From Streptomyces sp. NRRL F-5630 (GTDB lineage: Bacteria; Actinomycetota; Actinomycetes; Streptomycetales; Streptomycetaceae), in assembly GCF_000719475.1 (NCBI RefSeq), contig NZ_JOGO01000007.1, forward strand, positions 62,001 through 126,000: a DNA stretch of 64,000 nt, given 5' to 3'. Positions 35,248 through 44,197 of this stretch are shown here, in pieces. Within the stretch, counting starts at the first letter, position 1; the number at the start of each line of letters is the position of its first letter. Below the pieces are notes generated by a model. The model was not told the DNA's origin. It worked only from the letters and a program-made list of their open reading frames with translations, and ran no database searches. The position numbers were made by a program, and so were the translations under genes.

Positions 35248-36852
35248 ATGAACCGCAAGACTTGGGTGCTGCCCGTCGCCCTCGGCGTGCTCGCCCCCGT
35301 CCTCGCCGGCTGCGGCGACTCGGGCACCGGCGCCGGCGGTGGCAAGCCCATCGTGGTCGGCACCACCGACGCGTACGAGAAGAGCGCCGACGCGCCCGCG
35401 CCGCTCGACCCGGCCTACGCCTACGACAGCGCCCTGTGGAACGTGCTGCGCCAGACGGTCCAGTCCCTCGTCCGTGTCCCCAGGGGCGGCGGCCAGCCGC
35501 AGCCCGACGCGGCCAAGTCCTGCAAGTGGGTCGGCTCCGGCGGCACCGTCTACACCTGCGAGATGCGGGAGGGACTCCAGTTCCCCGACGGCACCGGGAT
35601 CACGTCGAAGGACGTGAAGTACTCGATCCAGCGCGTGCTCGACATCAAGGACCCGAACGGGGCCGTGGGCCTGCTCTCCGGCATCAAGACGATGGACACC
35701 CCGGACGAGAAGCACATCACCTTCCACCTCAGCAGCCCCGACGCGACGCTCCCTTACAAGCTCGCCACGCCCGTCGCCGGGATCGTGCAGAAGAAGTTCT
35801 ACCCGCCGAAGTCGCTGCGCAAGGGCTACGTCCTGGACGGCTCGGGCCCCTACACGCTGAAGGCCGAGACCAACAGCAAAGCCGTGACGCGGGTGAAGTT
35901 CACCAAGAACCCGAAGTACAAGGGCCCGCTGACGGTGAAGAACAACCGCGTCGACCTCGTCTCCTACGCCGGTGCCCCCGCGCTCGGGGACGCGCTGGAG
36001 GCCGGGAAGATCGACGTCATGACCGGGAAGTTCGACCCCTCCCAGGTCGATTCCCTGCTCGCCAACCCGCCCCAGCGCGTCCAGTTCATGGAGGTGCCGG
36101 GTCTCGAGACGCACTACCTCATCTTCGACACCAGCGACGCGGCCACCTCGAAGCCGGTCCGGCAGGCCGTGGCGCAGCTCATCGACCGCGGCGAGATAGT
36201 CAGCAAGGCGTACGCGCCCATCGCCGATCCGCTCTACTCGCTGGTCCCGGCCACCATCGCCGGGCACACCAACTCCTTCTTCAACCGCTACGGCAACCCG
36301 AACGCCGCGAAGGCGAAGGCCACCCTGGAGAAGGCCGGGATCACCACCCCGGTCAAGTTCGACATCTACTACTCCAGGGAGCACTACGGGCCGGCCAAGG
36401 AGAAGGAGTACAAGCTCATCCAGAAGCAGCTCAACGACAGCGGGCTCTTCGACGTGTCGCTCAAGGATGTCGCCGACTGGACGAAGTACCGCAAGGAGGG
36501 CATGGAGGGCAAGTTCCCCGCCTACACGATGGCGTGGGCTCCCGACTTCCCCGACGCGGACAACTACATCGCCCCGTTCCTCGACGCGGACAACTTCCTC
36601 AACTCGCCGTACAACAGCAAGGACATCCGCAAGAGCCTGATCCCCGCCGAGCGGCGCGGGTCGGACCGCGGCGAGGCGGCCCCGGACCTGGAGAAGATCC
36701 AGGACATCGTCGCCGACGACGTGCCCGTCGTCCCGATGTGGCAGGGCAAGCAGTACATCGGCGCCCGCGACGACATCACCGGCGCCGAGTGGTCGCTCAG
36801 CACCTCCACCGACCTCCAGCTCTGGGAGCTGGCGCGCGGCGTGGGCGACTGA
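35248..36852 (+). CDS. ABC transporter solute-binding lipoprotein, peptide/nickel (SBP_bac_5) family, copy 1
   Basis: 534 residues from ATG 35248 (MNRKTWVLPVALGVLAPVLAGCG), with TGGAGA upstream. The lipobox VLAGC is at residues 18-22, so the mature protein is lipid-anchored outside the membrane. The type II periplasmic fold of the oligopeptide/dipeptide/nickel family follows: FPDGTGITSKDVKYSIQRV, GSGPYTLKA, RQAVAQLIDRGEIV, PDFPDADNYIAPFLD. No permease or ATPase genes lie in the flanks, so it must share a transporter encoded elsewhere, act as a sensor, or be an orphan. A same-length paralogue starts 497 bases after its stop. Confidence 0.9.
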   Translation: MNRKTWVLPVALGVLAPVLAGCGDSGTGAGGGKPIVVGTTDAYEKSADAPAPLDPAYAYDSALWNVLRQTVQSLVRVPRGGGQPQPDAAKSCKWVGSGGTVYTCEMREGLQFPDGTGITSKDVKYSIQRVLDIKDPNGAVGLLSGIKTMDTPDEKHITFHLSSPDATLPYKLATPVAGIVQKKFYPPKSLRKGYVLDGSGPYTLKAETNSKAVTRVKFTKNPKYKGPLTVKNNRVDLVSYAGAPALGDALEAGKIDVMTGKFDPSQVDSLLANPPQRVQFMEVPGLETHYLIFDTSDAATSKPVRQAVAQLIDRGEIVSKAYAPIADPLYSLVPATIAGHTNSFFNRYGNPNAAKAKATLEKAGITTPVKFDIYYSREHYGPAKEKEYKLIQKQLNDSGLFDVSLKDVADWTKYRKEGMEGKFPAYTMAWAPDFPDADNYIAPFLDADNFLNSPYNSKDIRKSLIPAERRGSDRGEAAPDLEKIQDIVADDVPVVPMWQGKQYIGARDDITGAEWSLSTSTDLQLWELARGVGD

Positions 36853-37011
36853 CCGCTCTCCGCGGGCAGCGGGTCCCCCTGACGCGTGCCGTGCGGCCAA
36901 CTCGCGCTTGGCATATGCCAGGTGACTGTACCGGCGGGTAACCATCCGCCCCTGGTGCGGACTTCACGCACCGCCACGCTGTGATCTTTTTCACCGTCTC
37001 CGCTGTCGACA

Positions 37012-37041
37012 ACGGGCGACGCCTGTGCAGGCGCCGCCCGT
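37012..37041 (+). terminator. hairpin between the two paralogous lipoprotein genes
   Basis: ACGGGCGACGCCTG (37012-37025) pairs with CAGGCGCCGCCCGT (37028-37041), 14 positions with one mismatch and a 2-base gap that would open into a small loop. It lies 160 bases after the first stop. The rest of 36853-37348 shows nothing else I can name beyond the shared ribosome-site leader. Confidence 0.5.
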
Positions 37042-37348
37042 TCGGCATGTCCGGGGGTACCCATGTGTCCCGGTTCATCGACAGGTGCGCGAAAATCTTC
37101 CCCCGGCCGATCGTCACTCCCGGCCACCCCGGCTGCGCTGCGTGATCGCCCGGCCACCCCGCTTTCCGGAGCCCCCGCCGCGCGCGCGACTAGTGTCGTC
37201 GCGAGCACCACGGCGTTACATCTTCCGCAGCTCCTGGCGCCACCTCCCCGCACGTCCGCACGCCCGGCAGGTACCGGTGATTCCGCATACCCGTACGTCG
37301 CGCACGTCCGCCGCCACCAGGGGCCGACAGCTCTGGAGAACGACCAGC

Positions 37349-38953
37349 ATGAACCGCAAGACTTGGGTGCTGCCGTCCGTCATCGGCCTGCTCGCGCCCG
37401 TGCTCGCCGGCTGCGGCGGGCTGACGGGCTCGGACGCCAAGGAGAAGCCGATCGTCGTAGGCACCTCCGATGTCTTCGCCGTCAGCAAGGACATCCCCGC
37501 CCCTCTCGACCCGGCGTACTCCTACGACATCGCCTCCTGGAACCTCCTGCGGCAGACCGTCGAGCCCCTCATGCGCATTCCGCGCGGTGGCGGCGCGCCG
37601 ACCCCCGAGGCCGCGCAGGAGTGCTCCTTCACCGACACCGGGCAGCAGCGGTACGTCTGCAAGCTGCGCTCGGGGCTGAAGTTCTCCAACGGGAACCCCA
37701 TCACGGCGAAGACCTTCAAGTACTCGATCGAGCGCGTCATCCGCATCAACGCCGCGTCGGGCGTCAAGGCCCTGCTCACCAACATCGACACCATCGAGAC
37801 GCCGAGCGACCGCGAGATCGTCTTCATGCTGAAGACGCCGGACGCCACCTTCCCGTACAAGCTCTCCACGCCGACCGCGGCGGCCGTCGACCCCACGCTC
37901 TACCCGAAGAACAAGCTGCGCTCGGGCTTCGTCGTGGACGGCTCCGGCCCCTACACCGTCAAGCTGGAGACCGAGGAGAACACCCTCGTCAACGCCGTCT
38001 TCACGCGCAATACGAAGTACAAGGGCAGCATCGAGGTCAAGAACGACCGCATCGACCTGCGCCCCTACAAGGACGGCAAGGGCCTCGGCGCCGCCGTGGC
38101 GGACGGTCAGATCGACATGGTCGTCAAGGGACTGACGACCAAGGAGTCCGACGAGTGGCTGGCGAACCCGCCGGATCACGTCGGCGTCACCGAGCTGCCG
38201 GCGCTGGAGATCCGCTACCTCGCCTTCGACACCGATGACCCGCTGGTCACCAAGCCCGTCCGGCAGGCGATGGCCCACGTCATCGACCGGGGGCAGATCG
38301 CCTCGAAGGTGTACGGCACCTCCGCCGAACCGCTCTACTCGCTCGTGCCCCAGGGCGTCGCCGGGCACAGCAACTCCTTCTTCAACGCCTACGGCGAGCC
38401 CAGCGTCTCCAAGGCGCGTGAAGCGCTGACCGACGCCGGAGTCACGATCCCGGTCAAGCTCACGCTCAACTACGCCACCGACCACTACGGGGCGCGCACC
38501 AAGGGCGAGTTCGAGGTCCTCAAGAAGCAGCTCAACGACTCGAAGCTCTTCGACGTGGACATCAAGGGCCGCCCCTGGGTCGTCCACAAGCCCGAGGAGC
38601 AGAAGGGCAAGTACGAGGTCTACGGGATGGGCTGGTTCCCCGACTTCCCCGACCCAGACAGCTTCATCGCCCCCTTCCTCGACAAGCCGAACTTCCTCAA
38701 CTCCCCGTACGACAACAAGCGGATACGCAAGGAACTCCTCCCCGAGTCCCGCCGCGCCACCGACCGCCTCTCCACCACCAACGGCAGCCTCCAGAAGATC
38801 CAGGACCTCGTCGCCGACGACGTGCCCTTCCTGCCGCTGTGGCAGGGCAAGCAGTACGTCGCCGCCCGCGACGACATCACCGGCGTCGAATGGAGCCTCA
38901 GCGCCTCCTCGATCCTCCAGCTCTGGGAACTCGACCGCGGCGTGGGCGGCTGA
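37349..38953 (+). CDS. ABC transporter solute-binding lipoprotein, SBP_bac_5 family, copy 2
   Basis: 534 residues, exactly the length of copy 1. It shares the first nine residues (MNRKTWVLP), lipobox VLAGC at 18-22, and conserved blocks: ITAKTFKYSIERV, GSGPYTVKLE, RQAMAHVIDRGQIASK, PLYSLVPQGVAGHSNSFFN, PDFPDPDSFIAPFLD, WQGKQYVAARDDITG. The 20 bases before each start are also alike. This marks a tandem duplication followed by divergence of the binding pocket. Again no permease genes adjoin. Extracytoplasmic, lipid-anchored; ligand probably a peptide, unknown. Confidence 0.9.
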   Translation: MNRKTWVLPSVIGLLAPVLAGCGGLTGSDAKEKPIVVGTSDVFAVSKDIPAPLDPAYSYDIASWNLLRQTVEPLMRIPRGGGAPTPEAAQECSFTDTGQQRYVCKLRSGLKFSNGNPITAKTFKYSIERVIRINAASGVKALLTNIDTIETPSDREIVFMLKTPDATFPYKLSTPTAAAVDPTLYPKNKLRSGFVVDGSGPYTVKLETEENTLVNAVFTRNTKYKGSIEVKNDRIDLRPYKDGKGLGAAVADGQIDMVVKGLTTKESDEWLANPPDHVGVTELPALEIRYLAFDTDDPLVTKPVRQAMAHVIDRGQIASKVYGTSAEPLYSLVPQGVAGHSNSFFNAYGEPSVSKAREALTDAGVTIPVKLTLNYATDHYGARTKGEFEVLKKQLNDSKLFDVDIKGRPWVVHKPEEQKGKYEVYGMGWFPDFPDPDSFIAPFLDKPNFLNSPYDNKRIRKELLPESRRATDRLSTTNGSLQKIQDLVADDVPFLPLWQGKQYVAARDDITGVEWSLSASSILQLWELDRGVGG

Positions 38954-38972
38954 GCCACCGCGCACACGTACG

Positions 38973-39004
38973 GCGGCCCGCCCCCGTGGTCCGGGGCGGG
39001 CCGC
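38973..39004. terminator. bidirectional terminator between lipoprotein copy 2 and response regulator
   Basis: Stem GCGGCCCGCCCC (38973-38984) with GGGGCGGGCCGC (38993-39004), 12 bp perfect, 8-base loop. It sits in the 103-base gap between convergent genes. Confidence 0.75.
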
Positions 39005-39056
39005 TGTACGTCTGAGGGCCGTTGTCCGCGCGGGACGGGCCGTTGTCCGACCGGGG

Positions 39057-39728
39057 TCACTGCCCGCCGGGCCGGACCAGTCCGCTCTCGTAGGCGTACA
39101 CCGCCGCCTGCACCCGGTCCCGCAGGCCCAGCTTCGTGAGGACGTGTCCCACGTGCGTCTTGACGGTCGTCTCGCTCACGAACAGGTCGGCCGCGATCTC
39201 CGCGTTGGACAGGCCCCGCGCCACGAGTTTGAGCACCTCCACCTCCCGCTCCGTGAGCGTCTGGAGCGTGCTCGGCGGCTGCTCCTCGCCGGAGGGCAGG
39301 TGGCCCGCGTACTTGTCGAGCAGCCGTCGCGTCACGCTCGGCGCGAGCATCGCCTCGCCGCTCGCCACCACCCGGATCGCCTGCACCAGCTCGTGCGCGG
39401 GCGCGTCCTTGAGCAGGAAGCCGCTCGCCCCCGCCCGCAGCGCCTCCACGACGTACTCGTCGAGGTCGAAGGTCGTCAGCACGAGCACCTTGACCGGCCC
39501 GTCCCGCTCCGGCCCGGTGATCTGCCGCGTCGCCTCGACGCCGTCCATCCGGGGCATACGGATGTCCATGAGCACCACGTCCGGCTGGAGCGCCCGCACC
39601 TGGTCGAGCGCCTGCACCCCGTCCCCGGCCTCACCCACCACCGCCACATCGGGCTCGGCCTCCAGGATCATCCGGAAGCCGGTGCGCAGCAGCGGCTGGT
39701 CGTCCACCAGGAGGACACGGATCGCCAC
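39057..39728 (-). CDS. orphan NarL/LuxR-family response regulator
   Basis: 223 residues from GTG 39728 with AAGGAG 8 bases upstream. The receiver domain is about 1-120: acidic pair in LLVDDQPLL, phospho-acceptor Asp in DVVLMDIRMPRMDG, switch Thr in VLTTFD, Lys in FLLKDAP. A LuxR-type HTH follows at about 150-215 (LTEREVEVLKLVARGLSNAEIA, VSETTVKTHVGHVLTKLGL). All phosphorylation residues are intact, yet no histidine kinase gene is adjacent. Regulon unknown. Confidence 0.92.
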   Translation of the reverse strand: MAIRVLLVDDQPLLRTGFRMILEAEPDVAVVGEAGDGVQALDQVRALQPDVVLMDIRMPRMDGVEATRQITGPERDGPVKVLVLTTFDLDEYVVEALRAGASGFLLKDAPAHELVQAIRVVASGEAMLAPSVTRRLLDKYAGHLPSGEEQPPSTLQTLTEREVEVLKLVARGLSNAEIAADLFVSETTVKTHVGHVLTKLGLRDRVQAAVYAYESGLVRPGGQ

Positions 39729-39800
39729 GGGAAGTCTCCTTCGTTAGCCCGGGGCCATTGTGCCCTGCGGCCGGAGGCGGTACGGGGGGGCGGTACCGGC

Positions 39801-40892
39801 TCAGGCCCCGGCGCCCGGCGCGGGCGCCTGCCCGGCGCTCCGGACCGGGAGCGGGTACGGCGGGGGAGTGCCGCCGAACTCCGGGCACACCGCCCGGTGA
39901 TCGCACCAGCCGCACAGCTTGGAAGGGCGCGGGCGCCAGTCCCCGCTCGCCGTCGCCTCCTCGATCGCCCGCCACAGCGCGTGCAGCTTCCGCTCGACGC
40001 GCTCCAGGTCGCCGGGGACCGGGTCGTACGTGAGCACGTCACCGCTGCCGAGGTAGACGAGCTGGAGCCGCCGCGGCACGATCCCCTTGAGGCGCCACAC
40101 CACGAGCGCGTAGAACTTCATCTGGAAGAGCGCGCCTTCCGCGTACTGCGGCCGTGGCGCCTTGCCCGTCTTGTAGTCGACGATCCGCACGTCCCCGCTC
40201 CCGGGCGCGATGTCGACGCGGTCGATGATGCCGCGCAGCCGCAACCCGGAGTCGAGCGAGGTCTCCACGAACATCTCGCGCTCGGCGGGTTCGAGCCGGG
40301 TCGGGTCCTCCAGCGTGAACCACCGTTCGACGAGCCGCTCCGCCGAGGCCAGCCAGCGTGCGAGCCGCTCCTCGGCCGTGCCCGCCGAGGCGCCGTCCCC
40401 GTCCGCCGCGGCCACCGCGGTGAACAACTCGTCGAGTTCCGGTCGCGCCGCGCGCAGCTTCTCCCACTGCCCGGGGAGCAGCGCCGTGGCCCGCTCCGCC
40501 GTGCGCTCGGCGGCCGGCGCGTCGAAGAGCCGCTCCAGGACCGCGTGCACGAGCGTGCCCCGCGTCGCCGCCTCGCTCGGCTTCTCGGGCAGCCGGTCGA
40601 TGACGCGGAAGCGGTAGAGCAGCGGGCACTGCATGAAGTCGCTCGCGCGCGAGGGCGAGAGCGAGGAAGGGGGAGCGGGCGGCCTCGGAGCCGGTACGGG
40701 CACGGCCTCCGGGGCCGCGGAAGCCGGGGCCTCGGGTGGTCCGGCAGCAGGGGCCCGCGCGGGTACGGAACCGGGCGCCGCCGGTCCGGGCGACACGCCG
40801 CCCTCCGTCGGGGACGCCCCCGTGTCGCCGCTCCCGCCGCCGCCCGTCCCGCGGGCCTCCGGCACCGACACCTGAACCGCACTGCTCTCCAT
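39801..40892 (-). CDS. RecB-family PD-(D/E)XK nuclease domain protein
   Basis: 363 residues from ATG 40892. Residues 1-75 are Pro/Ala/Gly-rich and probably disordered. The nuclease domain starts LSPSRASDFMQCPLLYRFRVIDRLPE, with ATRGTLVHAVLERLF, RGIIDRVDIAP (catalytic Asp) and VRIVDYKTGKAP (the D-x-K core), and the C-terminal cysteines CGWCDHRAVCPEFG. With the first Cys (MQCP) these form the iron-sulfur staple of AddB/Cas4-like RecB nucleases. It probably acts on DNA ends in repair. Divergent from the site-2 protease; the 85-base gap holds both promoters. Confidence 0.88.
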   Translation of the reverse strand: MESSAVQVSVPEARGTGGGGSGDTGASPTEGGVSPGPAAPGSVPARAPAAGPPEAPASAAPEAVPVPAPRPPAPPSSLSPSRASDFMQCPLLYRFRVIDRLPEKPSEAATRGTLVHAVLERLFDAPAAERTAERATALLPGQWEKLRAARPELDELFTAVAAADGDGASAGTAEERLARWLASAERLVERWFTLEDPTRLEPAEREMFVETSLDSGLRLRGIIDRVDIAPGSGDVRIVDYKTGKAPRPQYAEGALFQMKFYALVVWRLKGIVPRRLQLVYLGSGDVLTYDPVPGDLERVERKLHALWRAIEEATASGDWRPRPSKLCGWCDHRAVCPEFGGTPPPYPLPVRSAGQAPAPGAGA

Positions 40893-40977
40893 GCCCCCCG
40901 ACCCTACGGCCCCGCGGCGACATCCCGCCGCATACCATCGACTCCAGCCAAGGCACCGACGAGGGGAACGTTTCACC

Positions 40978-42231
40978 GTGGACGAACGCGGCGAGAACGG
41001 GCAAGCGCCCACCGGAGGTCCCGGCGGTCACCCGCCCGCCCCGCACGGCCCACCCCGCAGACGTCCCCCGCGCGAGCCGGGAGAGCCGGGCAACGGCTTC
41101 CTCGTGGGACGCCCCTTCGGCGTACCGGTGTACGTGGCACCGAGCTGGTTCCTCGTCGCCGCCCTCATCACCTGGGTCTTCGGCGGCCAGCTCGACCGCG
41201 TCCTGCCCGAACTCGGCGCCGTCCGCTACCTGGTCTCGCTCTTCTTCGCCCTCGCCTTCTACGCCTCCGTGCTCGTGCACGAACTCGCCCACACCGTCGC
41301 GGCGCTGCGCTTCGGCCTGCCCGTGCGCCGCATCCAGCTCCAGTTCTTCGGCGGCGTCTCGGAGATCGAGAAGGAGAGCGAACGCCCCGGGCGCGAGTTC
41401 GTCCTCGCCTTCGTCGGGCCGCTCCTCTCGCTCGTCCTCGCCGCCGTCTTCTACGGCCTGCTGTACACGGTCGAGCCCGGCACCGTCCCCGGCGTGCTCG
41501 TCGCCGGGCTGATGATCTCCAACCTCATCGTCGCCGTCTTCAACCTGCTCCCCGGGCTGCCGCTCGACGGCGGCCGGATGCTGCGCGCCGTCGTGTGGAA
41601 GTGCACGGGCAGCGCGATGAAGGGCAGCGTCGCCGCCGCCTGGGCCGGCCGCGCACTCGCCGTCGCCGTCCTGATCGGCCTGCCGCTGCTCACCCAGACG
41701 GACCTGCTCGGCGAGGCCCCCGAGAAGGTGAGCGCCACCGACACCGTCTTCGACGCCCTGCTCGCCGCGATCCTCGCCGCGATCATCTGGACCGGCGCGG
41801 GCAACGGACTGCGCATGGCCCGGCTCCGCGAGCACCTGCCCGAGCTGCGCGTGCGCACCCTCACCCGCCGCGCCATCCCCGTCGAGGGCACGACCCCGCT
41901 CTCCGAGGCGCTGCGCCGCGCCAACGAGGCGGGCGCCCGCGCCCTCGTCGTCGTCGACGGGTACGGGACACCGCAGGCGCTCGTCCGCGAGAGCGGCATC
42001 GTCGCCGTGCCCGAGCACCGCCGCCCCTGGGTCGCCGTCTCGACCCTCGCCCAGGACCTCACCGAGGATCTGCGCGTCTCCGCCGAACTCGGCGGCGAGG
42101 AACTGCTGGAGCGGCTGCGCGCCCACCCGGCGAGCGAGTACCTCGTCGTCGAGGAGACCGGCGAGATCTACGGGGTCCTCTCCGCCGCCGACGTCGACCG
42201 CGCCTTCGTACGGGCCATGGCCCGGCCCTGA
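40978..42231 (+). CDS. site-2-protease family (M50) intramembrane zinc metalloprotease with CBS-like C-terminus
   Basis: 417 residues from GTG 40978 (GAGGGG upstream). The Pro-rich N-terminal tail faces the cytosol. Membrane spans carry the zinc motif HELAH in VLVHELAHTVAALRF and the third ligand in NLLPGLPLDGGRMLR (LDG). The cytosolic C-terminus, about residues 290-417, resembles a CBS pair (RAIPVEGTTPLSEALRRANEAGARALVVVDGYG and EYLVVEETGEIYGVLSAADV). Such SpoIVFB-like proteases cleave membrane substrates, often anti-sigma factors; CBS domains may sense nucleotides. The location upstream of trmI and arc looks conserved in Streptomyces. Confidence 0.9.
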   Translation: MDERGENGQAPTGGPGGHPPAPHGPPRRRPPREPGEPGNGFLVGRPFGVPVYVAPSWFLVAALITWVFGGQLDRVLPELGAVRYLVSLFFALAFYASVLVHELAHTVAALRFGLPVRRIQLQFFGGVSEIEKESERPGREFVLAFVGPLLSLVLAAVFYGLLYTVEPGTVPGVLVAGLMISNLIVAVFNLLPGLPLDGGRMLRAVVWKCTGSAMKGSVAAAWAGRALAVAVLIGLPLLTQTDLLGEAPEKVSATDTVFDALLAAILAAIIWTGAGNGLRMARLREHLPELRVRTLTRRAIPVEGTTPLSEALRRANEAGARALVVVDGYGTPQALVRESGIVAVPEHRRPWVAVSTLAQDLTEDLRVSAELGGEELLERLRAHPASEYLVVEETGEIYGVLSAADVDRAFVRAMARP

Positions 42232-42271
42232 GCCCGCGCGGGGGCCGGTCCGGAGCGCCCCGAGGGGCCGG

Positions 42272-42277
42272 TAGGCT
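42272..42277 (+). promoter_or_regulatory. -10 element for a probable leaderless trmI transcript
   Basis: TAGGCT ends 7 bases before the ATG at 42285, with no Shine-Dalgarno in between, which is the usual layout of leaderless Streptomyces mRNAs. Confidence 0.5.
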
Positions 42278-42284
42278 TGCGGGC

Positions 42285-43178
42285 ATGTCCGAACCGACCG
42301 GTGCCGCCCGCCGACGCGGGCCCTTCAAGGTCGGGGATCAGGTACAGCTCACCGACCCCAAGGGCCGCCACTACACCTTCACGCTCGAAGCCGGGAAGAA
42401 CTTCCACACCCACAAGGGTTCCTTCCCGCACGACGAGCTGATCGGCTCCCCCGAAGGCAGCGTGGTCCGCACCACGGGGAACGTCGCCTATCTCGCGTTG
42501 CGCCCCCTGCTCCCCGACTTCGTCCTGTCCATGCCCCGCGGGGCCGCCGTCGTCTACCCCAAGGACGCCGGGCAGATCATCGCCTTCGCCGACATCTTCC
42601 CCGGCGCGCGCGTCGTCGAGGCCGGCGTCGGCTCGGGCTCGCTCAGCGCCTTCCTGCTGCGCGCCATCGGCGACCACGGGATGCTGCACAGCTACGAGCG
42701 GCGTGCCGACTTCGCGGAGATCGCGCGGGGCAACGTGGAGCGCTACTTCGGCGGCCCGCACCCCGCCTGGGAACTCACCGTCGGGGACCTCCAGGACCAC
42801 CTGAGCGACACCGAGGTCGACCGCGTCGTCCTCGACATGCTCGCGCCCTGGGAGTGCCTGGAGGCCGTCTCCAAGGCGCTCGTGCCCGGCGGCATCCTGT
42901 GCTGCTACGTGGCGACGACGACGCAGCTCTCGCGCACCGTCGAGACGATCCGCGAGCACGGGTGCTTCGCCGAGCCCCAGCCGTGGGAGTCGATGATCCG
43001 CAACTGGCACGTCGAGGGCCTCGCGGTCCGCCCCGACCACCGCATGATCGGCCACACCGGCTTCCTCGTCACCGCGCGCCGCCTCGCGGACGGCGTCGAA
43101 CCCCCCATGCGCCGCCGCCGCCCGGCGAAGGGCGCCTACGGGGACGACTACGAGGGCCCGGGTTCGGGCAGCCGCTGA
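42285..43178 (+). CDS. trmI: tRNA (adenine-58-N1)-methyltransferase
   Basis: 297 residues. A small N-terminal beta domain (FKVGDQVQLTDPKGRHYTF) precedes a Rossmann methyltransferase core: AdoMet motif I VVEAGVGSGSLSAFLLRA, acidic loop YERRADFAEIA, VVLDMLAPWECLEAV as motif IV, and VPGGILCCYVATTTQ. It forms the TrmI tetramer that makes m1A58 in the T-loop of tRNAs. Actinobacterial trmI is typically found next to the proteasome ATPase gene, as here. A leaderless start is likely and a hairpin follows the stop. Confidence 0.93.
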   Translation: MSEPTGAARRRGPFKVGDQVQLTDPKGRHYTFTLEAGKNFHTHKGSFPHDELIGSPEGSVVRTTGNVAYLALRPLLPDFVLSMPRGAAVVYPKDAGQIIAFADIFPGARVVEAGVGSGSLSAFLLRAIGDHGMLHSYERRADFAEIARGNVERYFGGPHPAWELTVGDLQDHLSDTEVDRVVLDMLAPWECLEAVSKALVPGGILCCYVATTTQLSRTVETIREHGCFAEPQPWESMIRNWHVEGLAVRPDHRMIGHTGFLVTARRLADGVEPPMRRRRPAKGAYGDDYEGPGSGSR

Positions 43179-43187
43179 TCCTCCGGT

Positions 43188-43214
43188 GGGACGCCCCGCG
43201 CGCACGGGCGTCCC
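43188..43214 (+). terminator. terminator after trmI
   Basis: Perfect 9-bp stem GGGACGCCC (43188-43196) with GGGCGTCCC (43206-43214), loop CGCGCGCAC, 9 bases after the stop. Confidence 0.7.
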
Positions 43215-43406
43215 GCCGCCCCGGCTGCGGGCAGTCGGCCGCGCCCGGCGCGGGCGCGCCCCACGGCGTGCCGCACAAGCGGAGGGCGCGTGCCGGGCGT
43301 CGCGCGGCGGAGGCGAGATCGAAGACAGGCCTAGCCCGCCGGTGTGAGGTATGGCACGATGCCGACCACCCCACCGGCACGCGCCCACAGCGGGAGACAC
43401 ACCCTC

Positions 43407-44024
43407 GTGCAGCACTCCGTCGAACCGGAACTCGCCCACACCCGCACCACCCCCCTGCACTGGCTCGCCGTCGCGGCGGCGCTCTGCGCGGTGATCTCCC
43501 TCTCCTCGGTGTTCCAGCCCGACGAGGCCGGCGCCACCCCGCACCCCGCGCCCGCGCCCAGCCCCTCGTCCCACGCGGCGGCCCGCCCGGTGCCCGCGCC
43601 GGACGCGTCGCTCGCCACCTACCCCCTCACCTGCCCCGCCCCGCCCGGCGAGAAGGCGGAGCCGCCGACGCTCGCCGTGCACGTCGCGGGCGACCTCGAC
43701 GGGGACGGCAGCCCCGAGACCGTGGCGCTCGTCCACTGCGCGGCGGGCTCCGGCAATCCGCCCGAGGGCCTGTACGTCCTCACCCGTACGGCGGCGCGGA
43801 AGACGCCCCGCGTCGTCGCGACCCTCCTCGACCCCGCCGAGCAGCGCACGGTCGAAGACCTCGCGATCCGCCGCGGCCAGGTGCGCGCGAGCGTCCTCGG
43901 CTACTCCAGCCTGGACGTCCCCCGTTGCTGCCCCGACGTCCACCAGGCCACGGCCTGGACCTGGCACGGAAAGAGCTTCACCCGCAGCAGCCCCGGCGCC
44001 CCGGCGGGCGACGGCCTCGCCTGA
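43407..44024 (+). CDS. membrane-anchored exported hypothetical protein
   Basis: 205 residues if GTG 43407 is used (GGGAG 10 bases upstream); ATG 43344 and 43359 in frame are alternatives. One hydrophobic span near residues 18-36 (LHWLAVAAALCAVISLSSVF) is followed by a Pro/Ala-rich linker. A C-terminal beta-rich domain contains the Asp-rich DLDGDGSPETVALVHC and four cysteines (LTCP, VHC, RCC), likely a disulfide-bonded extracytoplasmic domain. The D-x-D-x-D-G-x-x-E pattern resembles FG-GAP/VCBS calcium loops. I do not recognise a family with assigned function. Confidence 0.75.
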   Translation: MQHSVEPELAHTRTTPLHWLAVAAALCAVISLSSVFQPDEAGATPHPAPAPSPSSHAAARPVPAPDASLATYPLTCPAPPGEKAEPPTLAVHVAGDLDGDGSPETVALVHCAAGSGNPPEGLYVLTRTAARKTPRVVATLLDPAEQRTVEDLAIRRGQVRASVLGYSSLDVPRCCPDVHQATAWTWHGKSFTRSSPGAPAGDGLA

Positions 44025-44197
44025 ACCGGCGTCAGCGGGTCGCGGCAGGGCTCGCGGGCGCCGCTACCGACTCCGGCCGCGCGAGCCCGCGTCCCCGTCG
44101 ACTGGACGCGCAGGGCGGCAAGGACCGGGAGCCGGGGTGAGGCGGCCCGTAGAGGGAGCGAGCGAGGGCTTGCCCCCGTGCGGGAGCAGGCGGGGGC

